Source: JANXYW01 sp031400455
GTDB lineage: Bacteria; Chloroflexota; Dehalococcoidia; DSTF01; JACRBR01
Length of the DNA stretch: 64,000 bases
Assembly: GCA_031400455.1 (NCBI GenBank)
Contig: JANNPX010000033.1
Coordinates: forward strand, 62,001 to 126,000
Reading direction: 5' to 3'
This document shows, one piece after another, positions 16,928-24,311 of the stretch. The notes beneath the pieces are model-generated. The model worked only from the letters and a program-made list of their open reading frames with translations. It was not told the DNA's origin and did not search any database. The translations under genes were made by a program, and so were the position numbers. Numbering within the stretch: the stretch's first letter is position 1; every line of letters starts with the position of its first letter.

Positions 16928-18302
16928 CATGATGTTCCGTTCGATCAGGACGCGACTCACGCTCTGGTATCTCGGGATCCTGACACTGATCCTCGTCGTG
17001 TTCGCATCGGGCGTGTACGTCATCTTGCAGCGGACGCTCAGCGAGAATCTTGATGACGCCGTCGAGAGTCGTGCGCTGGTGACGCGGGAGCTGCTTGGCT
17101 TTGACGCGGCTGGACAGCCGACGCTCGGGCTCGGCGGTTCCAGCGATCCCAGTCTGGATGAACGCTTTGAGCGCATCTTCGACCGCGACGGAGAACTGAT
17201 CTACGACAATAGCCCCGCGTTCGGCGACGTTCTCGCTGACACCGCCGTGGTCGACCGGGCGCTGACGGGCCGACAAGACTTCGGCACGCTGGGTGACGGC
17301 GATCAGGAGGTGCGCGTCGTAACGCTGCCTGTGGAGCGCGCGGGAGAGATCGTCGGCGTGCTGCAGGTCGGCGAGCCGACGGCCGACCTTCGCGATGCGC
17401 TGCGGACGTTGCTCTGGGGATTCGCGATCGCGTTGCCCGGAGCACTGGTGTTGGCCACGCTGGGCGGATACTGGCTGGCGTCGCGGGCGCTATCGCCGAT
17501 CGACAGGGTGACTCGCGCCGCACAAGAGATCACCGCGCACGACCTGAGCAAGCGGCTGGGGCTGGATATGCCGGACGACGAGGTGGGGCGGCTGGCGCGC
17601 ACGCTGGACGGGATGATCGCGCGGCTCGATGCGGCGTTCGCGCGGCAGCGGCAGTTCACGGCCGACGCATCGCACGAGCTACGCACGCCGCTGACGGCGA
17701 TCCGCGGGCAGATCGACGTTGCGCTGCAGCGGCCGCGCGACGCCGCCGCGTACGAAGCTGTGCTGGCGACGATCAACGATCAGGTGGACAGGATGACGCG
17801 CCTCGTGGGCGGGCTACTGATGCTGGCGCGCACCGACGGTGGAGCGCTGACACCTGAACGAGCGCCGGTCGACGTGGCGGAGATCGTCGGCGCCGTCGCG
17901 GCGCAGATGCGACCGCTCGCGGAGGCGAAGGGGCTGACGCTGAGCGCCGACGCGGGGGCGGCGGCGCGCGTACAGGGCGACGCCGATCTACTGTTACAGA
18001 TGCTGCTGAACCTCACGGACAACGCGATCAAGTACACGGCGACCGGCGGTGTCCGGATGTCCTGCGAGGCAGCGGGCGAAGCGGTCACGATCCGCGTGTC
18101 GGACACCGGCCCGGGGATCCCTGCCGAGCACCGGGATCGGGTCTTTGAGCGCTTCTATCGCGTGTCGGCATCGCGAGAGCAGGGCGGCGCCGGGTTGGGG
18201 CTGGCGATCTGCCGCTGGATCGCCGAGGCGCACGGCGGGACGATCGAGCTCGAGCCCTCCACAATCGGCAGCATGTTCGTCGTGCGGCTGCCGCTCGGGT
18301 GA
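16920..18302 (+). CDS. Sensor histidine kinase, partner of the adjacent regulator
   Basis: The 460-aa protein has transmembrane segments near residues 14-36 and 165-187, with an extracytoplasmic domain between, a HAMP linker (LASRALSPIDRVTRAAQEI), an H-box with His252 (SHELRTPLTAIRG), an N-box (NLTDNAIKYTATG) and G-boxes (DTGPGIPAEH, GGAGLGLAICRWIAEAHGG). It is a membrane kinase that would phosphorylate the regulator encoded just upstream. The start could be the ATG at 16920, overlapping the regulator by 8 bases, or ATG 16929, one base after its stop. Signal unknown. Confidence 0.92.
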   Translation: MPDMMFRSIRTRLTLWYLGILTLILVVFASGVYVILQRTLSENLDDAVESRALVTRELLGFDAAGQPTLGLGGSSDPSLDERFERIFDRDGELIYDNSPAFGDVLADTAVVDRALTGRQDFGTLGDGDQEVRVVTLPVERAGEIVGVLQVGEPTADLRDALRTLLWGFAIALPGALVLATLGGYWLASRALSPIDRVTRAAQEITAHDLSKRLGLDMPDDEVGRLARTLDGMIARLDAAFARQRQFTADASHELRTPLTAIRGQIDVALQRPRDAAAYEAVLATINDQVDRMTRLVGGLLMLARTDGGALTPERAPVDVAEIVGAVAAQMRPLAEAKGLTLSADAGAAARVQGDADLLLQMLLNLTDNAIKYTATGGVRMSCEAAGEAVTIRVSDTGPGIPAEHRDRVFERFYRVSASREQGGAGLGLAICRWIAEAHGGTIELEPSTIGSMFVVRLPLG

Positions 18303-18340
18303 CGTGCGTCCACTCCACGCTTCCGTCAGCAAGCCGCACC

Positions 18341-18364
18341 GTAGCGGAGGAGCTTCAGCTCCGG
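18341..18364. repeat. REP-like palindrome with GTAG foot
   Basis: GTAG at 18341 is followed by a hairpin centred on GGAGCT-TC-AGCTCC (18349-18362). A second GTAG-footed unit starts at 18405 and is the target of the transposon insertion at 18424, so the two may once have formed a pair. Confidence 0.6.
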
Positions 18365-18415
18365 TAACCGCTCGTAGCGCAATCGGAATCGGTGGAACGA
18401 GGCCGTAGGGACGCA

Positions 18416-18423
18416 CCTTCAGG
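18416..18423. repeat. Target site duplication, left copy
   Basis: CCTTCAGG here is identical to CCTTCAGG at 20607-20614, immediately outside the two terminal inverted repeats. Eight bases is the duplication length made by the IS1595 family. Confidence 0.85.
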
Positions 18424-18517
18424 GGGAATTGTATCCTTTACACACAACGGATACGCTTGACACATTGCGAACGCGGTGCTTGACTTGACCCTGCTAGAGC
18501 CTCAGACTTCACCTCCC

Positions 18518-18931
18518 ATGGATGTAAAATTAGGCGTTCTAGCAGACTTCGCCAGCCTCTCCCGCGAGGGAAAGCTCAACATTCTCGGTATTTTCGACGA
18601 GATAAACGCCGCCGCGTTGCCCGTTGCGCTGCCGATATTCTACGTAGTGGTGTCCTATAGCACGGGTGCGGTCGAGTTCGAGAGGGACAAGAGCTTGGAG
18701 ATAGCTCTGACTTCGGAGGACGGCAACGTGCTCGTGCGGATGCCACAAAACGTACACATCCCGCGCCCGCCTCGACCAGGTACGCGCGGTACAGTGAACC
18801 AGATTCATGCGTTGGTAAATCTCGGATTCCAAGAGGCCGGGAGCTACGAGTTTGTCATGTCGGTGGACGGCCACCCGGACCCGTATCGCATCCCGCTTCG
18901 CATCAACGAACCCCAGACGGGTGGAGGGTAG
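18518..18931 (+). CDS. DUF6941-like protein, transposon passenger
   Basis: The 137-aa product starts DVKLGVLADFASLSREGKLN and continues ILGIFDEINAAALP, the pattern of the DUF6941 family (a beta-rich protein with a conserved reGKLNilGiFD core). Then come a hydrophobic beta segment (IFYVVVSYSTGAVEFERD) and a C-terminal GSYEFVMSVDG. Function is unknown. The ATG at 18518 fits family starts; an in-frame GTG at 18476 is possible. It lies inside the IS1595-type element and is followed after 4 bases by a 79-aa gene. Its lower GC than the surroundings fits transfer. Confidence 0.65.
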   Translation: MDVKLGVLADFASLSREGKLNILGIFDEINAAALPVALPIFYVVVSYSTGAVEFERDKSLEIALTSEDGNVLVRMPQNVHIPRPPRPGTRGTVNQIHALVNLGFQEAGSYEFVMSVDGHPDPYRIPLRINEPQTGGG

Positions 18932-18935
18932 TCAC

Positions 18936-19175
18936 ATGAATCAAGTCGAACTTGAAGAGGCGATCGTAGTAGATATCACCATGCCCCCCGTAGCGATGAC
19001 GAACGCCCCGATTACATCCGCGGTGGCGTTTACGCACACGTCCGCCGGACCCTTCAACAGTCCGGAGATTTCTTACGTCATCGTGGGTGAGCCAGCCGCA
19101 CTCGACGGTGCTGCATACCCGGCTCTTGTAGCGGTGTGGGACAACGAGCAGGATGCCATCTTCGACACCGTATGA
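18936..19175 (+). CDS. Small protein upstream of MazF-type toxin, possible antitoxin
   Basis: The 79-aa product starts MNQVELEEAIVVDITMP and ends VAVWDNEQDAIFDTV. The acidic C-terminal WDNExDAxxD stretch resembles the toxin-binding tails of some MazF or PemK antitoxins. GTGGAGGG lies about 8 bases before the ATG. Its 3' end overlaps the toxin gene by 23 bases, the usual order and coupling of antitoxin then toxin. No DNA-binding fold is recognised, so the antitoxin role is an inference from position and tail. Confidence 0.6.
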   Translation: MNQVELEEAIVVDITMPPVAMTNAPITSAVAFTHTSAGPFNSPEISYVIVGEPAALDGAAYPALVAVWDNEQDAIFDTV

Positions 19176-19530
19176 TCCTGGCACCGTCGTTGCTGTGCGT
19201 ATCCGTTTTTCCGACGGCGTAGGAATCAAACAACGACCAGCCGTCATCCTCTCACAGCCCCAATATCATCAGTCCCGCGCGGATGCCATCGTTGTCGCCC
19301 TCACGACGCAAATGCGTAACGACTACTTTGGGGACTGCGACATTCTCGATTGGCGCGAGGCTGGATTGCCAGCCGCGTCACGCGCCAAGGGCGTAATCCA
19401 GACAATCGAGCGCCGCACGATTGAGAAGGCCTATGGTACGCTGACGGATATGGATTTTGTTCGACTACAGGACAGCATTAGGCAAATTCTATGGCTCGCA
19501 CAGTTGCCGTTCACACCGACACATCAATAA
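19153..19530 (+). CDS. MazF/PemK-type toxin (growth inhibitor endoribonuclease)
   Basis: The 125-aa protein has the PemK-like fold signatures: YDPGTVVAVRIRFSDGVGIKQ, KQRPAVILSQPQY, ADAIVVALTTQM, CDILDWREAGLPAASRAKG and VIQTIERRTIEKAYGTLT. In MazF toxins the RPAVIL arginine and the TxxxxR region belong to the RNA-cleaving site. The start ATG at 19153 lies inside the preceding small gene. As a transposon passenger it could stabilise the element by addiction. Cleavage specificity cannot be read from the sequence. Confidence 0.8.
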   Translation: MPSSTPYDPGTVVAVRIRFSDGVGIKQRPAVILSQPQYHQSRADAIVVALTTQMRNDYFGDCDILDWREAGLPAASRAKGVIQTIERRTIEKAYGTLTDMDFVRLQDSIRQILWLAQLPFTPTHQ

Positions 19531-19682
19531 CGCTTCACCCGATGACGTTTGAAGAGGCGATCTCCGCGCTGGCGCGTGTTCCTAGGCATACGGATTCTCC
19601 GGCTGCGGCGTCTCGCAAAACCAAGTCAACCGGCGTCCCGAAGTCTGCGAAACCAAAGCGGCAAACCGCTCCGCGTCAGTGA
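19491..19682 (+). CDS. Small hypothetical protein at transposase 3' end
   Basis: The 63-aa ORF overlaps the toxin gene start-to-end and runs antisense over the last 100 bases of the transposase. It contains MTFEEAISALARVPRH and a Lys-Pro-Ser-rich basic tail (KPKRQTAPRQ). An internal ATG at 19542 would give a 46-aa protein starting at MTFEEA. No family is certain; similar short MTFEEAL-type proteins occur next to mobile genes. Confidence 0.4.
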   Translation: MARTVAVHTDTSITLHPMTFEEAISALARVPRHTDSPAAASRKTKSTGVPKSAKPKRQTAPRQ

Positions 19683-20544
19683 TCGTGCGTCGGTTGTAGC
19701 GAAACTCAAACTCAGGCAAGTACATCGGCAGGTACGCCGCGTCAACATGGTGGAACGTGCCGTATAACCCACGCTTGAGAATCGCCCAGTAGGACTCGAT
19801 CCCCTGCGTGTGGATGGAACCGCGCACATACTCACTGCCGTGCCTGATGACGCCGTGCGGCATCTTCTTATCTATCCCGAAGTAGAAGGCGTGTTCGTCG
19901 GTTAGCAACGCGCTCGCGTCCATATCGACGTTAGCCGCGATGGTGGCCTGAATCTCCATCTTCGTGGGCTTCGGCATTGCCACCGTGCGGACGTTGCCGC
20001 CGCGCTCCAGTATGCCGAAGACCGCCGTCTTTTTTTCCTTCGCGATCCTTATGCGCTCGCTCATCGTGTAGCGACCGGCGCGGTGCTGTGCGTGTCCGCG
20101 CGGCTTCCCACCAACGTAGGTTTCGTCAGCCTCAACCACGCCCGTCAGTAAAGGGAAGCTCTTGTCCTTCGTCGCTTCGCGGATGCGGTGACACATGAAC
20201 CACGCGCTCTTGTAGGTGACTTCAAGGGTGCGGTGGATCTGGTGGGCGCTGATGCCCTTCTTTGACGAGGCCATGAGGTATATCGCGGCGAACCACTTTT
20301 GCAGCGGCACCTTCGAGTCCTCGAAGATCGTGCCAACGGTGGACGTGTAATCCTTCCGGCAGTCGCGGCAGCGGTACAGATGCTTGACCGTGTTCTTGGT
20401 CTTTGACCGGCGCTCGATGCGGTAGGGGTTCACAGCGCCGCACTTCGGGCAGACCGGGCCATCAGGCCAGCGGCCAGCCTCTAGGAACGTGCGGCACTGG
20501 TCGTCCGACCACTGGAGTACACTCAGGAAACTGATCTTTGCCAT
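19582..20544 (-). CDS. IS1595-family (ISXO2-like) transposase
   Basis: The 320-aa enzyme has an N-terminal zinc ribbon (CPKCGAVNPY and CRDCRKDYT), a helix-turn-helix-like stretch (GISAHQIHRTLEVTYKSAWFMCHRIREA) and the ISXO2-like DDE domain: first Asp in VVEADETYVGG, second in LLTDEHAFY, and the Glu in THTQGIESYWAILKRGLYGTF-like segment (IESYWAILKRGLYG). The ATG at 20544 is preferred to the GTG at 20553, because GAGGTG overlapping that GTG is the ribosome-binding site. Full length with no frameshift. Its promoter has the -35 box inside the right terminal repeat. Confidence 0.93.
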   Translation of the reverse strand: MAKISFLSVLQWSDDQCRTFLEAGRWPDGPVCPKCGAVNPYRIERRSKTKNTVKHLYRCRDCRKDYTSTVGTIFEDSKVPLQKWFAAIYLMASSKKGISAHQIHRTLEVTYKSAWFMCHRIREATKDKSFPLLTGVVEADETYVGGKPRGHAQHRAGRYTMSERIRIAKEKKTAVFGILERGGNVRTVAMPKPTKMEIQATIAANVDMDASALLTDEHAFYFGIDKKMPHGVIRHGSEYVRGSIHTQGIESYWAILKRGLYGTFHHVDAAYLPMYLPEFEFRYNRRTITDAERFAALVSQTSGRRLTWFCETPQPENPYA

Positions 20545-20564
20545 CGCTTTCACCTCGTACGCCC

Positions 20565-20593
20565 ATTGTACGATAGCGAGGCTTGTGTGTCAA
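20565..20593 (-). promoter_or_regulatory. Transposase promoter built on the terminal repeat
   Basis: On the reverse strand TTGACA (20593-20588) and TACAAT (20570-20565) are 17 bases apart, near consensus. The -35 box lies inside the right terminal inverted repeat. The left repeat has TTTACA at the mirrored place but no good -10. Confidence 0.7.
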
Positions 20594-20606
20594 CGGTATA
20601 ATTCCC

Positions 20607-20614
20607 CCTTCAGG
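20607..20614. repeat. Target site duplication, right copy
   Basis: CCTTCAGG repeats the left copy at 18416-18423 exactly. The bases that follow, TCCGTCCC, complete the palindrome begun by GTAGGGACGCA at 18405. Confidence 0.85.
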
Positions 20615-20744
20615 TCCGTCCCCCTCGGCGGTCCACGCCCCCACGAAAGTTTCAGGCCGGCTTCACTTCAGATTCATCGGGCGGGCGGAGACTCCATGTG
20701 GACGGAGGAAGTGTTCGCTCCGTCCTACGAAAGGAGCTGATTAC

Positions 20745-21098
20745 GTGGGAAAGATCAACAGGCTGTACGCGCTGGCCGGTGTCGTGGCAGTGCTCGCGCT
20801 GGCAGCGTCGGCGGTGACGATGACGGCGCGTGTCACGAGTGCCGGCGGGCAGGATGGCGACGACCAGGAGCAGCAGGTCGCGCCGGGGACGATCGATGAC
20901 GGCGCGGAGTTGCTGCCGCAGGCCAGCATCACGCTCGACGCGGCGATCGCGGCGGCGAAGACGGGCGCAAGCGGCGACATCGGCGAGGTCGACCTTGAGG
21001 AGTACAACGGCACGCTGGTGTTCAACGTAGATGTTGGTGACGACGACGTGAAGGTCGATGCGCGGACGGGCGAAGTGCTGGCGATCGCGCGGGACTAG
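20745..21098 (+). CDS. Exported PepSY-domain protein
   Basis: The 117-aa product starts at GTG 20745, with AAGGAG eight bases upstream. Residues 5-30 form a signal peptide or anchor (INRLYALAGVVAVLALAASAV). A PepSY-like domain follows: ITLDAAIAAAKTGASGDIGEVDLEEYNGTLVFNVDVGDDDVKVDARTGEVL in pieces, with the typical closing pattern VDaxTGeVL. PepSY domains often inhibit proteases or occur in the cell envelope. It precedes another exported protein gene in the same direction by 67 bases. Confidence 0.8.
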   Translation: MGKINRLYALAGVVAVLALAASAVTMTARVTSAGGQDGDDQEQQVAPGTIDDGAELLPQASITLDAAIAAAKTGASGDIGEVDLEEYNGTLVFNVDVGDDDVKVDARTGEVLAIARD

Positions 21099-21165
21099 CA
21101 GAGCGCCCGGGATATCCGGGGCGGGTGAATAGCCCGCCCCTTCGACGTATGAGGAGGAGACGTTC

Positions 21166-22068
21166 ATGAAGCTCATCCCGACAGCGGTCGCAGCGGCGCT
21201 GGTGATTGTCGGCGCGCTCACGCACGCGGCGGAGCCAGTCGGCGCGCAAACCCCGAACCCCGCCGACTATTCAACGACGATCACGCATCCGCTGTTCCCG
21301 TTGTCGTCGCTGGGTCCGAAGATCCTCGACGGCGAGGAGACCGACGCGGACACCGGTGAGACGATCAAGACGCGGCTGGAGTCGCGCGTGCTGCCACAGA
21401 CGAAGATAGTCGCGGGCGTCGCTGTGGTCGTGCTTGAGGAGAAGGCGTACGCGGACGGCGAGCTGATCGAACTGGCGCTGGACTACTTCGCGCAGCACCG
21501 CGACGGCAGCGTGTACTACTTCGGCGAGCTGGTCGACAACTACGAGAACGGCGTGCTCAAGAACCACGACGGGCAGTGGCAAGCGGGCGACGGGCAGAAC
21601 GTCGCTGGCATCATCATGCCGGCAGTGCTCACGGTTGGCGAGACGTACGCACAGGAGCACGCGCCGGGCGTGGCGGAAGACAAGGCGACCGTGATATCGG
21701 TCACGGAGAAGGTAACCGTGCCGACGGGGACGTACACCAACTGCCTGAAGACGCTCGACTTCAGCCCGCTGGCTCCGGGAGCAGACGAGTTCAAGTTCTA
21801 CTGCCCGGGCGTGGGTCTGGCGAAGGAAGAAGGCGACGCATCCGTGCTGGAGCTGACGTCCGTGGGGCCGGCGCCGACCGCGCCGGCAGCGGCGGCCCCG
21901 ACCGTCGCTGCGCCTGCCGCACCCGCGCCGCAGGTGACGGTGCCGCCAACCGGAGATGGAGGTGCGGCGCCGACCGGCAGCGTGCTGCCCGTCGCTGGAA
22001 TCGTGGCCGCAGTGCTTGCGGGACTTGGGGGTGTGGTCGTCCTCGCTGGGCGCCGGACGCGCCGCTAG
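21166..22068 (+). CDS. Exported protein with C-terminal membrane anchor
   Basis: The 300-aa protein has a signal peptide (about 1-28, ending VGAQ), a beta-rich domain at about 29-232 that matches an uncharacterised secreted family (NPADYSTTITHPLFPL; YYFGELVDNYENGVLKN; IIMPAVLTVGETYAQEHAPGVAED; VPTGTYTNCLKTLDFSPL; FYCPGVGLAKEE), an Ala-Pro-rich linker, and a C-terminal transmembrane segment followed by RRTRR. It is therefore anchored with the domain outside. AGGAGGAG lies before the start. A bidirectional terminator follows. Confidence 0.75.
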   Translation: MKLIPTAVAAALVIVGALTHAAEPVGAQTPNPADYSTTITHPLFPLSSLGPKILDGEETDADTGETIKTRLESRVLPQTKIVAGVAVVVLEEKAYADGELIELALDYFAQHRDGSVYYFGELVDNYENGVLKNHDGQWQAGDGQNVAGIIMPAVLTVGETYAQEHAPGVAEDKATVISVTEKVTVPTGTYTNCLKTLDFSPLAPGADEFKFYCPGVGLAKEEGDASVLELTSVGPAPTAPAAAAPTVAAPAAPAPQVTVPPTGDGGAAPTGSVLPVAGIVAAVLAGLGGVVVLAGRRTRR

Positions 22069-22097
22069 GGCACTGCATCGCGGGCGTAGTGTCTGAG

Positions 22098-22133
22098 ATC
22101 GAAAGGGCCGCTCCGTTGAGCGGCCCTTTCGAT
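22098..22133. terminator. Bidirectional terminator hairpin
   Basis: Arms of 16 bases, 22098-22113 and 22118-22133, pair perfectly (ATCGAAAGGGCCGCTC with its complement) across CGTT. It lies between the convergent exported-protein gene and the RDD gene; A- and T-runs lie inside the stem base. Confidence 0.8.
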
Positions 22134-22153
22134 GCGCTGCGTGGTTCGTGTGG

Positions 22154-22573
22154 CTACTTCGCGACCTTGATGACTTTCGTCTTTGCAATCTTGTCGTGCC
22201 ACGCGTCGTGCTTCGGATCCCACAACACCCACAGGTAGCCGAGGCCCAGCGCGATGCCCGAAACGAAATAGCCGACGTAGCGCAGGATGGCAGCGCTGGG
22301 CTCAAGCAGTGCACCGTTCTCGGCGCTAACGACTTTCAGACCCATTACCATCTTGCCCGGCGTCTGCCCGGTCGTCGTCCAGAAGTAGTACGAATACGCG
22401 ACTCCGATGACGATTCCGACCAACGAGGCGATCGCCTGGTTCGTCAACACCTGGATGATCACCTGCGGGATCACCAGGATCACGCCGTCGATGATGATTG
22501 CTACGAGCCGTGTGAAGAAATCGGCCGAAACGGTCTCGGCCGAGACTGGTCCATCTGACGTCCCTGCTTGCAT
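22154..22573 (-). CDS. RDD-family membrane protein
   Basis: The 139-aa protein has the RDD pattern: FFTRLVAIIIDGVILVIPQ (Arg and Asp in the first helix), SYYFWTTTGQTPGKMVMGLKVV and a third helical part with RYVGYFVSGIALGLGYLW and DPKHDAWHDKIAKTKVIKV. Three membrane segments are predicted. RDD proteins are of mostly unknown function, some being ion exchangers. It ends next to the bidirectional terminator. Confidence 0.85.
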   Translation of the reverse strand: MQAGTSDGPVSAETVSADFFTRLVAIIIDGVILVIPQVIIQVLTNQAIASLVGIVIGVAYSYYFWTTTGQTPGKMVMGLKVVSAENGALLEPSAAILRYVGYFVSGIALGLGYLWVLWDPKHDAWHDKIAKTKVIKVAK

Positions 22574-22700
22574 GCGTCCTCCATCCTTGGCCGAAAGCGT
22601 GACGAGCGCGGCTCTCGGGGCTTCATATTCGACGGCAGGATACCAGTCTGTCCATCAGGGATTACCCGGAGCGGTAGCCTGACCGTCGACGACGCACGCA

Positions 22701-22726
22701 GAGAGAGCGCCCGCAGGCGCTCTCTC
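22701..22726 (-). terminator. Hairpin downstream of the TPT-stalk protein gene
   Basis: GAGAGAGCGCC (22701-22711) pairs with GGCGCTCTCTC (22716-22726) across CGCA. It lies 30 bases after the stop of the reverse-strand gene ending at 22757. The T-run is poor, so termination is likely but not certain. Confidence 0.6.
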
Positions 22727-22756
22727 ATCATCAGAAAAGGCGGGCGGACCGCGGCG

Positions 22757-23962
22757 CTACTCGTCGTTGCGGCGCGCCCGGGCCTGCATCGTGAACCCTG
22801 CACCGAGCATCACGACGGCCGCCACGAACGCCACGAGGGCGACCATGTCCGCCGAGTTGCCGGGGTGCTCCTGCGGGCCGTAGCCCGACACGGGGAGTCC
22901 GTCGGCGCCGAGTTCCTCTCCGTCTGGCGAGACGCCGGCGCCTTCCTCGTCTCCGAGGCCGTTGCCCGAGTCGTACGCCAGCGTCGGTTCGCCGCTGATG
23001 TCACTCCCATCGGGGTCGGCGCTGTCATCGATCACGTCGCCGCTGCTCTCCGGCGGCGCGCCGGGGATCGGCGTGCTCGTCGATGTCGGCACGGACGTAT
23101 TGGTGGACGTTGGTGGCGGCGTGAGCGTCACGGTTGGCGTCCTCGTCGGGCTGTTCGTCGGCGTGTTGGTCGCGGCGACCGTGTTCGTGGCCGCCGGCGT
23201 ATTCGTGGCCGCGCCGGGCGTGTTGGTTGAGGTCGGCGTATTCGTCGCGGCACCCGGTGTGTTCGTAGATGTCGGAGTGTTGGTCGCGGTCGGCGTGCTC
23301 GTTTCGGTCGGCGTGCTGGTCGATGTCGCCGTATTCGTCGGCGTGTTCGTGTTCGTCGGTGTCGCGGTCTGCGTCGCCGTCGGCGTGTCCAGCGGGCCGT
23401 TCGACACGGCTACCTTGTCGAAGTACACGCCGTCATCCTGGGCCGTCGCGTGCACGACCAGTTCGATCTTCATGCTCAGTTCGGTCGTGATGAAGTTGAT
23501 GATGCCCGTGTAGGGCAGCCAGCCGCTGTTCGGGTTCAACGAACCCGAAGGGTGCGCGGCAGCCCCCACGGAGCAGGCGTTGTCGGTGTACACCGTCACG
23601 TCGATGCCGACGGTCTGCGTGCCAGCCGTCGCCTCCTTGTACACGGCCGCAATCTCGTAGTTGCCGGGACCCGAGGCGGTGATGTCGATGCACTGCGAGG
23701 CGATGGCGTCACCGGCGCCGCCCGAGGAACGGGTCACCGTGCCGGCGCCCGAGGCGGGGTTCAGGTCACCGTCTTCGGACGGGATCTGGACAATCGTCGA
23801 ATTGGCCGCGGCGGTCCAGCCTGAGTTGTCGGTATCGAAGTTGCCGTTCGACACGAGATCCGGCGCCGCGCCCGCGTCGCCCGACGAGCCGATGAATACT
23901 GCCGTCAGCATCAGCGCCAGGGCGCCGAGCGAGACCACATACAGGTGCAGATGCTTCGTCAT
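22757..23962 (-). CDS. Secreted protein with TNTPT-rich stalk and C-terminal membrane anchor
   Basis: The product has 401 aa. A signal peptide covers about 1-33 (MLTAVFIGSSGDAGA). A beta-sandwich, carbohydrate-binding-like domain follows at about 34-190 (LVSNGNFDTDNSGWTA; VVHATAQDDGVYFDKVAVSNG). Residues about 193-300 are Thr-Pro-Asn repeats (TPTNTNTPTNTATSTSTPTE). An acidic segment, a transmembrane helix and a short basic tail (ARARRNDE) close the protein. It is an outward-facing stalked surface protein. GGGGAGGT lies before its ATG. The upstream 349 bases to 24311 hold no gene. Confidence 0.8.
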   Translation of the reverse strand: MTKHLHLYVVSLGALALMLTAVFIGSSGDAGAAPDLVSNGNFDTDNSGWTAAANSTIVQIPSEDGDLNPASGAGTVTRSSGGAGDAIASQCIDITASGPGNYEIAAVYKEATAGTQTVGIDVTVYTDNACSVGAAAHPSGSLNPNSGWLPYTGIINFITTELSMKIELVVHATAQDDGVYFDKVAVSNGPLDTPTATQTATPTNTNTPTNTATSTSTPTETSTPTATNTPTSTNTPGAATNTPTSTNTPGAATNTPAATNTVAATNTPTNSPTRTPTVTLTPPPTSTNTSVPTSTSTPIPGAPPESSGDVIDDSADPDGSDISGEPTLAYDSGNGLGDEEGAGVSPDGEELGADGLPVSGYGPQEHPGNSADMVALVAFVAAVVMLGAGFTMQARARRNDE

Positions 23963-24311
23963 TCCGGCCGACCTCCCCTTGCTTCACAACAGCGCTCGCC
24001 CGCGTCCGCCGCCTCAGCGCGAAGCAGCGTGATCCGCAGGCGCAGACCCCTCACACAAGCATCGACCGGAGGGGGACGGATCCCTAGTGGTTTGCGCGTG
24101 CGATTCGGCGATGAGGGGCGAAGGAAGCGGATCCGCACCTCTGCCCTGTGCCCCCGCCGATTCTGCGGTCGGCCGCCTCGCGCCCACGGCGGGAGGGGAG
24201 GAGCGGCTCAGGGTAGGTGGGCGATAGTGAAGTCGAGACTCGCGGCATTCAGGGACAGGTCTGAAGACCCGTCCGTACGGGTTCGCCGAACGCGGCGGTG
24301 GCCTCGGCGGG
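23963..24311. other. Gene-free interval with one REP-like palindrome
   Basis: This 349-base stretch lies between two reverse-strand genes. The only clear structure is 24253-24274: GGAC-A-GGTC-TGAA-GACC-C-GTCC, a REP-like hairpin whose outer end reads GTAC on the reverse strand. No credible ORF, tRNA or recognised riboswitch was seen; it probably includes the leader of the gene at 22757-23962. Confidence 0.5.

Larger units (their letters stand above)
18424..20606 (-). mobile_element. IS1595-family transposon with passenger genes (2183 bp)
   Basis: Terminal inverted repeats are 18424-18447 and 20583-20606; read inward, both begin GGGAATT and end ACACACAA, matching at 20 of 24 positions. Both ends are flanked by the 8-base duplication CCTTCAGG. 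The transposase gene (19582-20544) is intact and reads leftward from the right end. The rest of the element carries four genes reading rightward: a DUF6941-like gene, a 79-aa gene, a MazF-type toxin gene and a small ORF. Removing the element and one duplication restores a GTAG-footed palindrome (GGGACGCACCT-TC-AGGTCCGTCCC in parts), so it jumped into a REP-like hairpin. The intact ends and gene suggest recent movement. Confidence 0.85.

Noticed and set aside
23050..23400. Regular repeats that could look like a CRISPR array
   Set aside because: They encode the Thr-Pro-Asn stalk of the secreted protein in frame, with no identical repeats and spacers.
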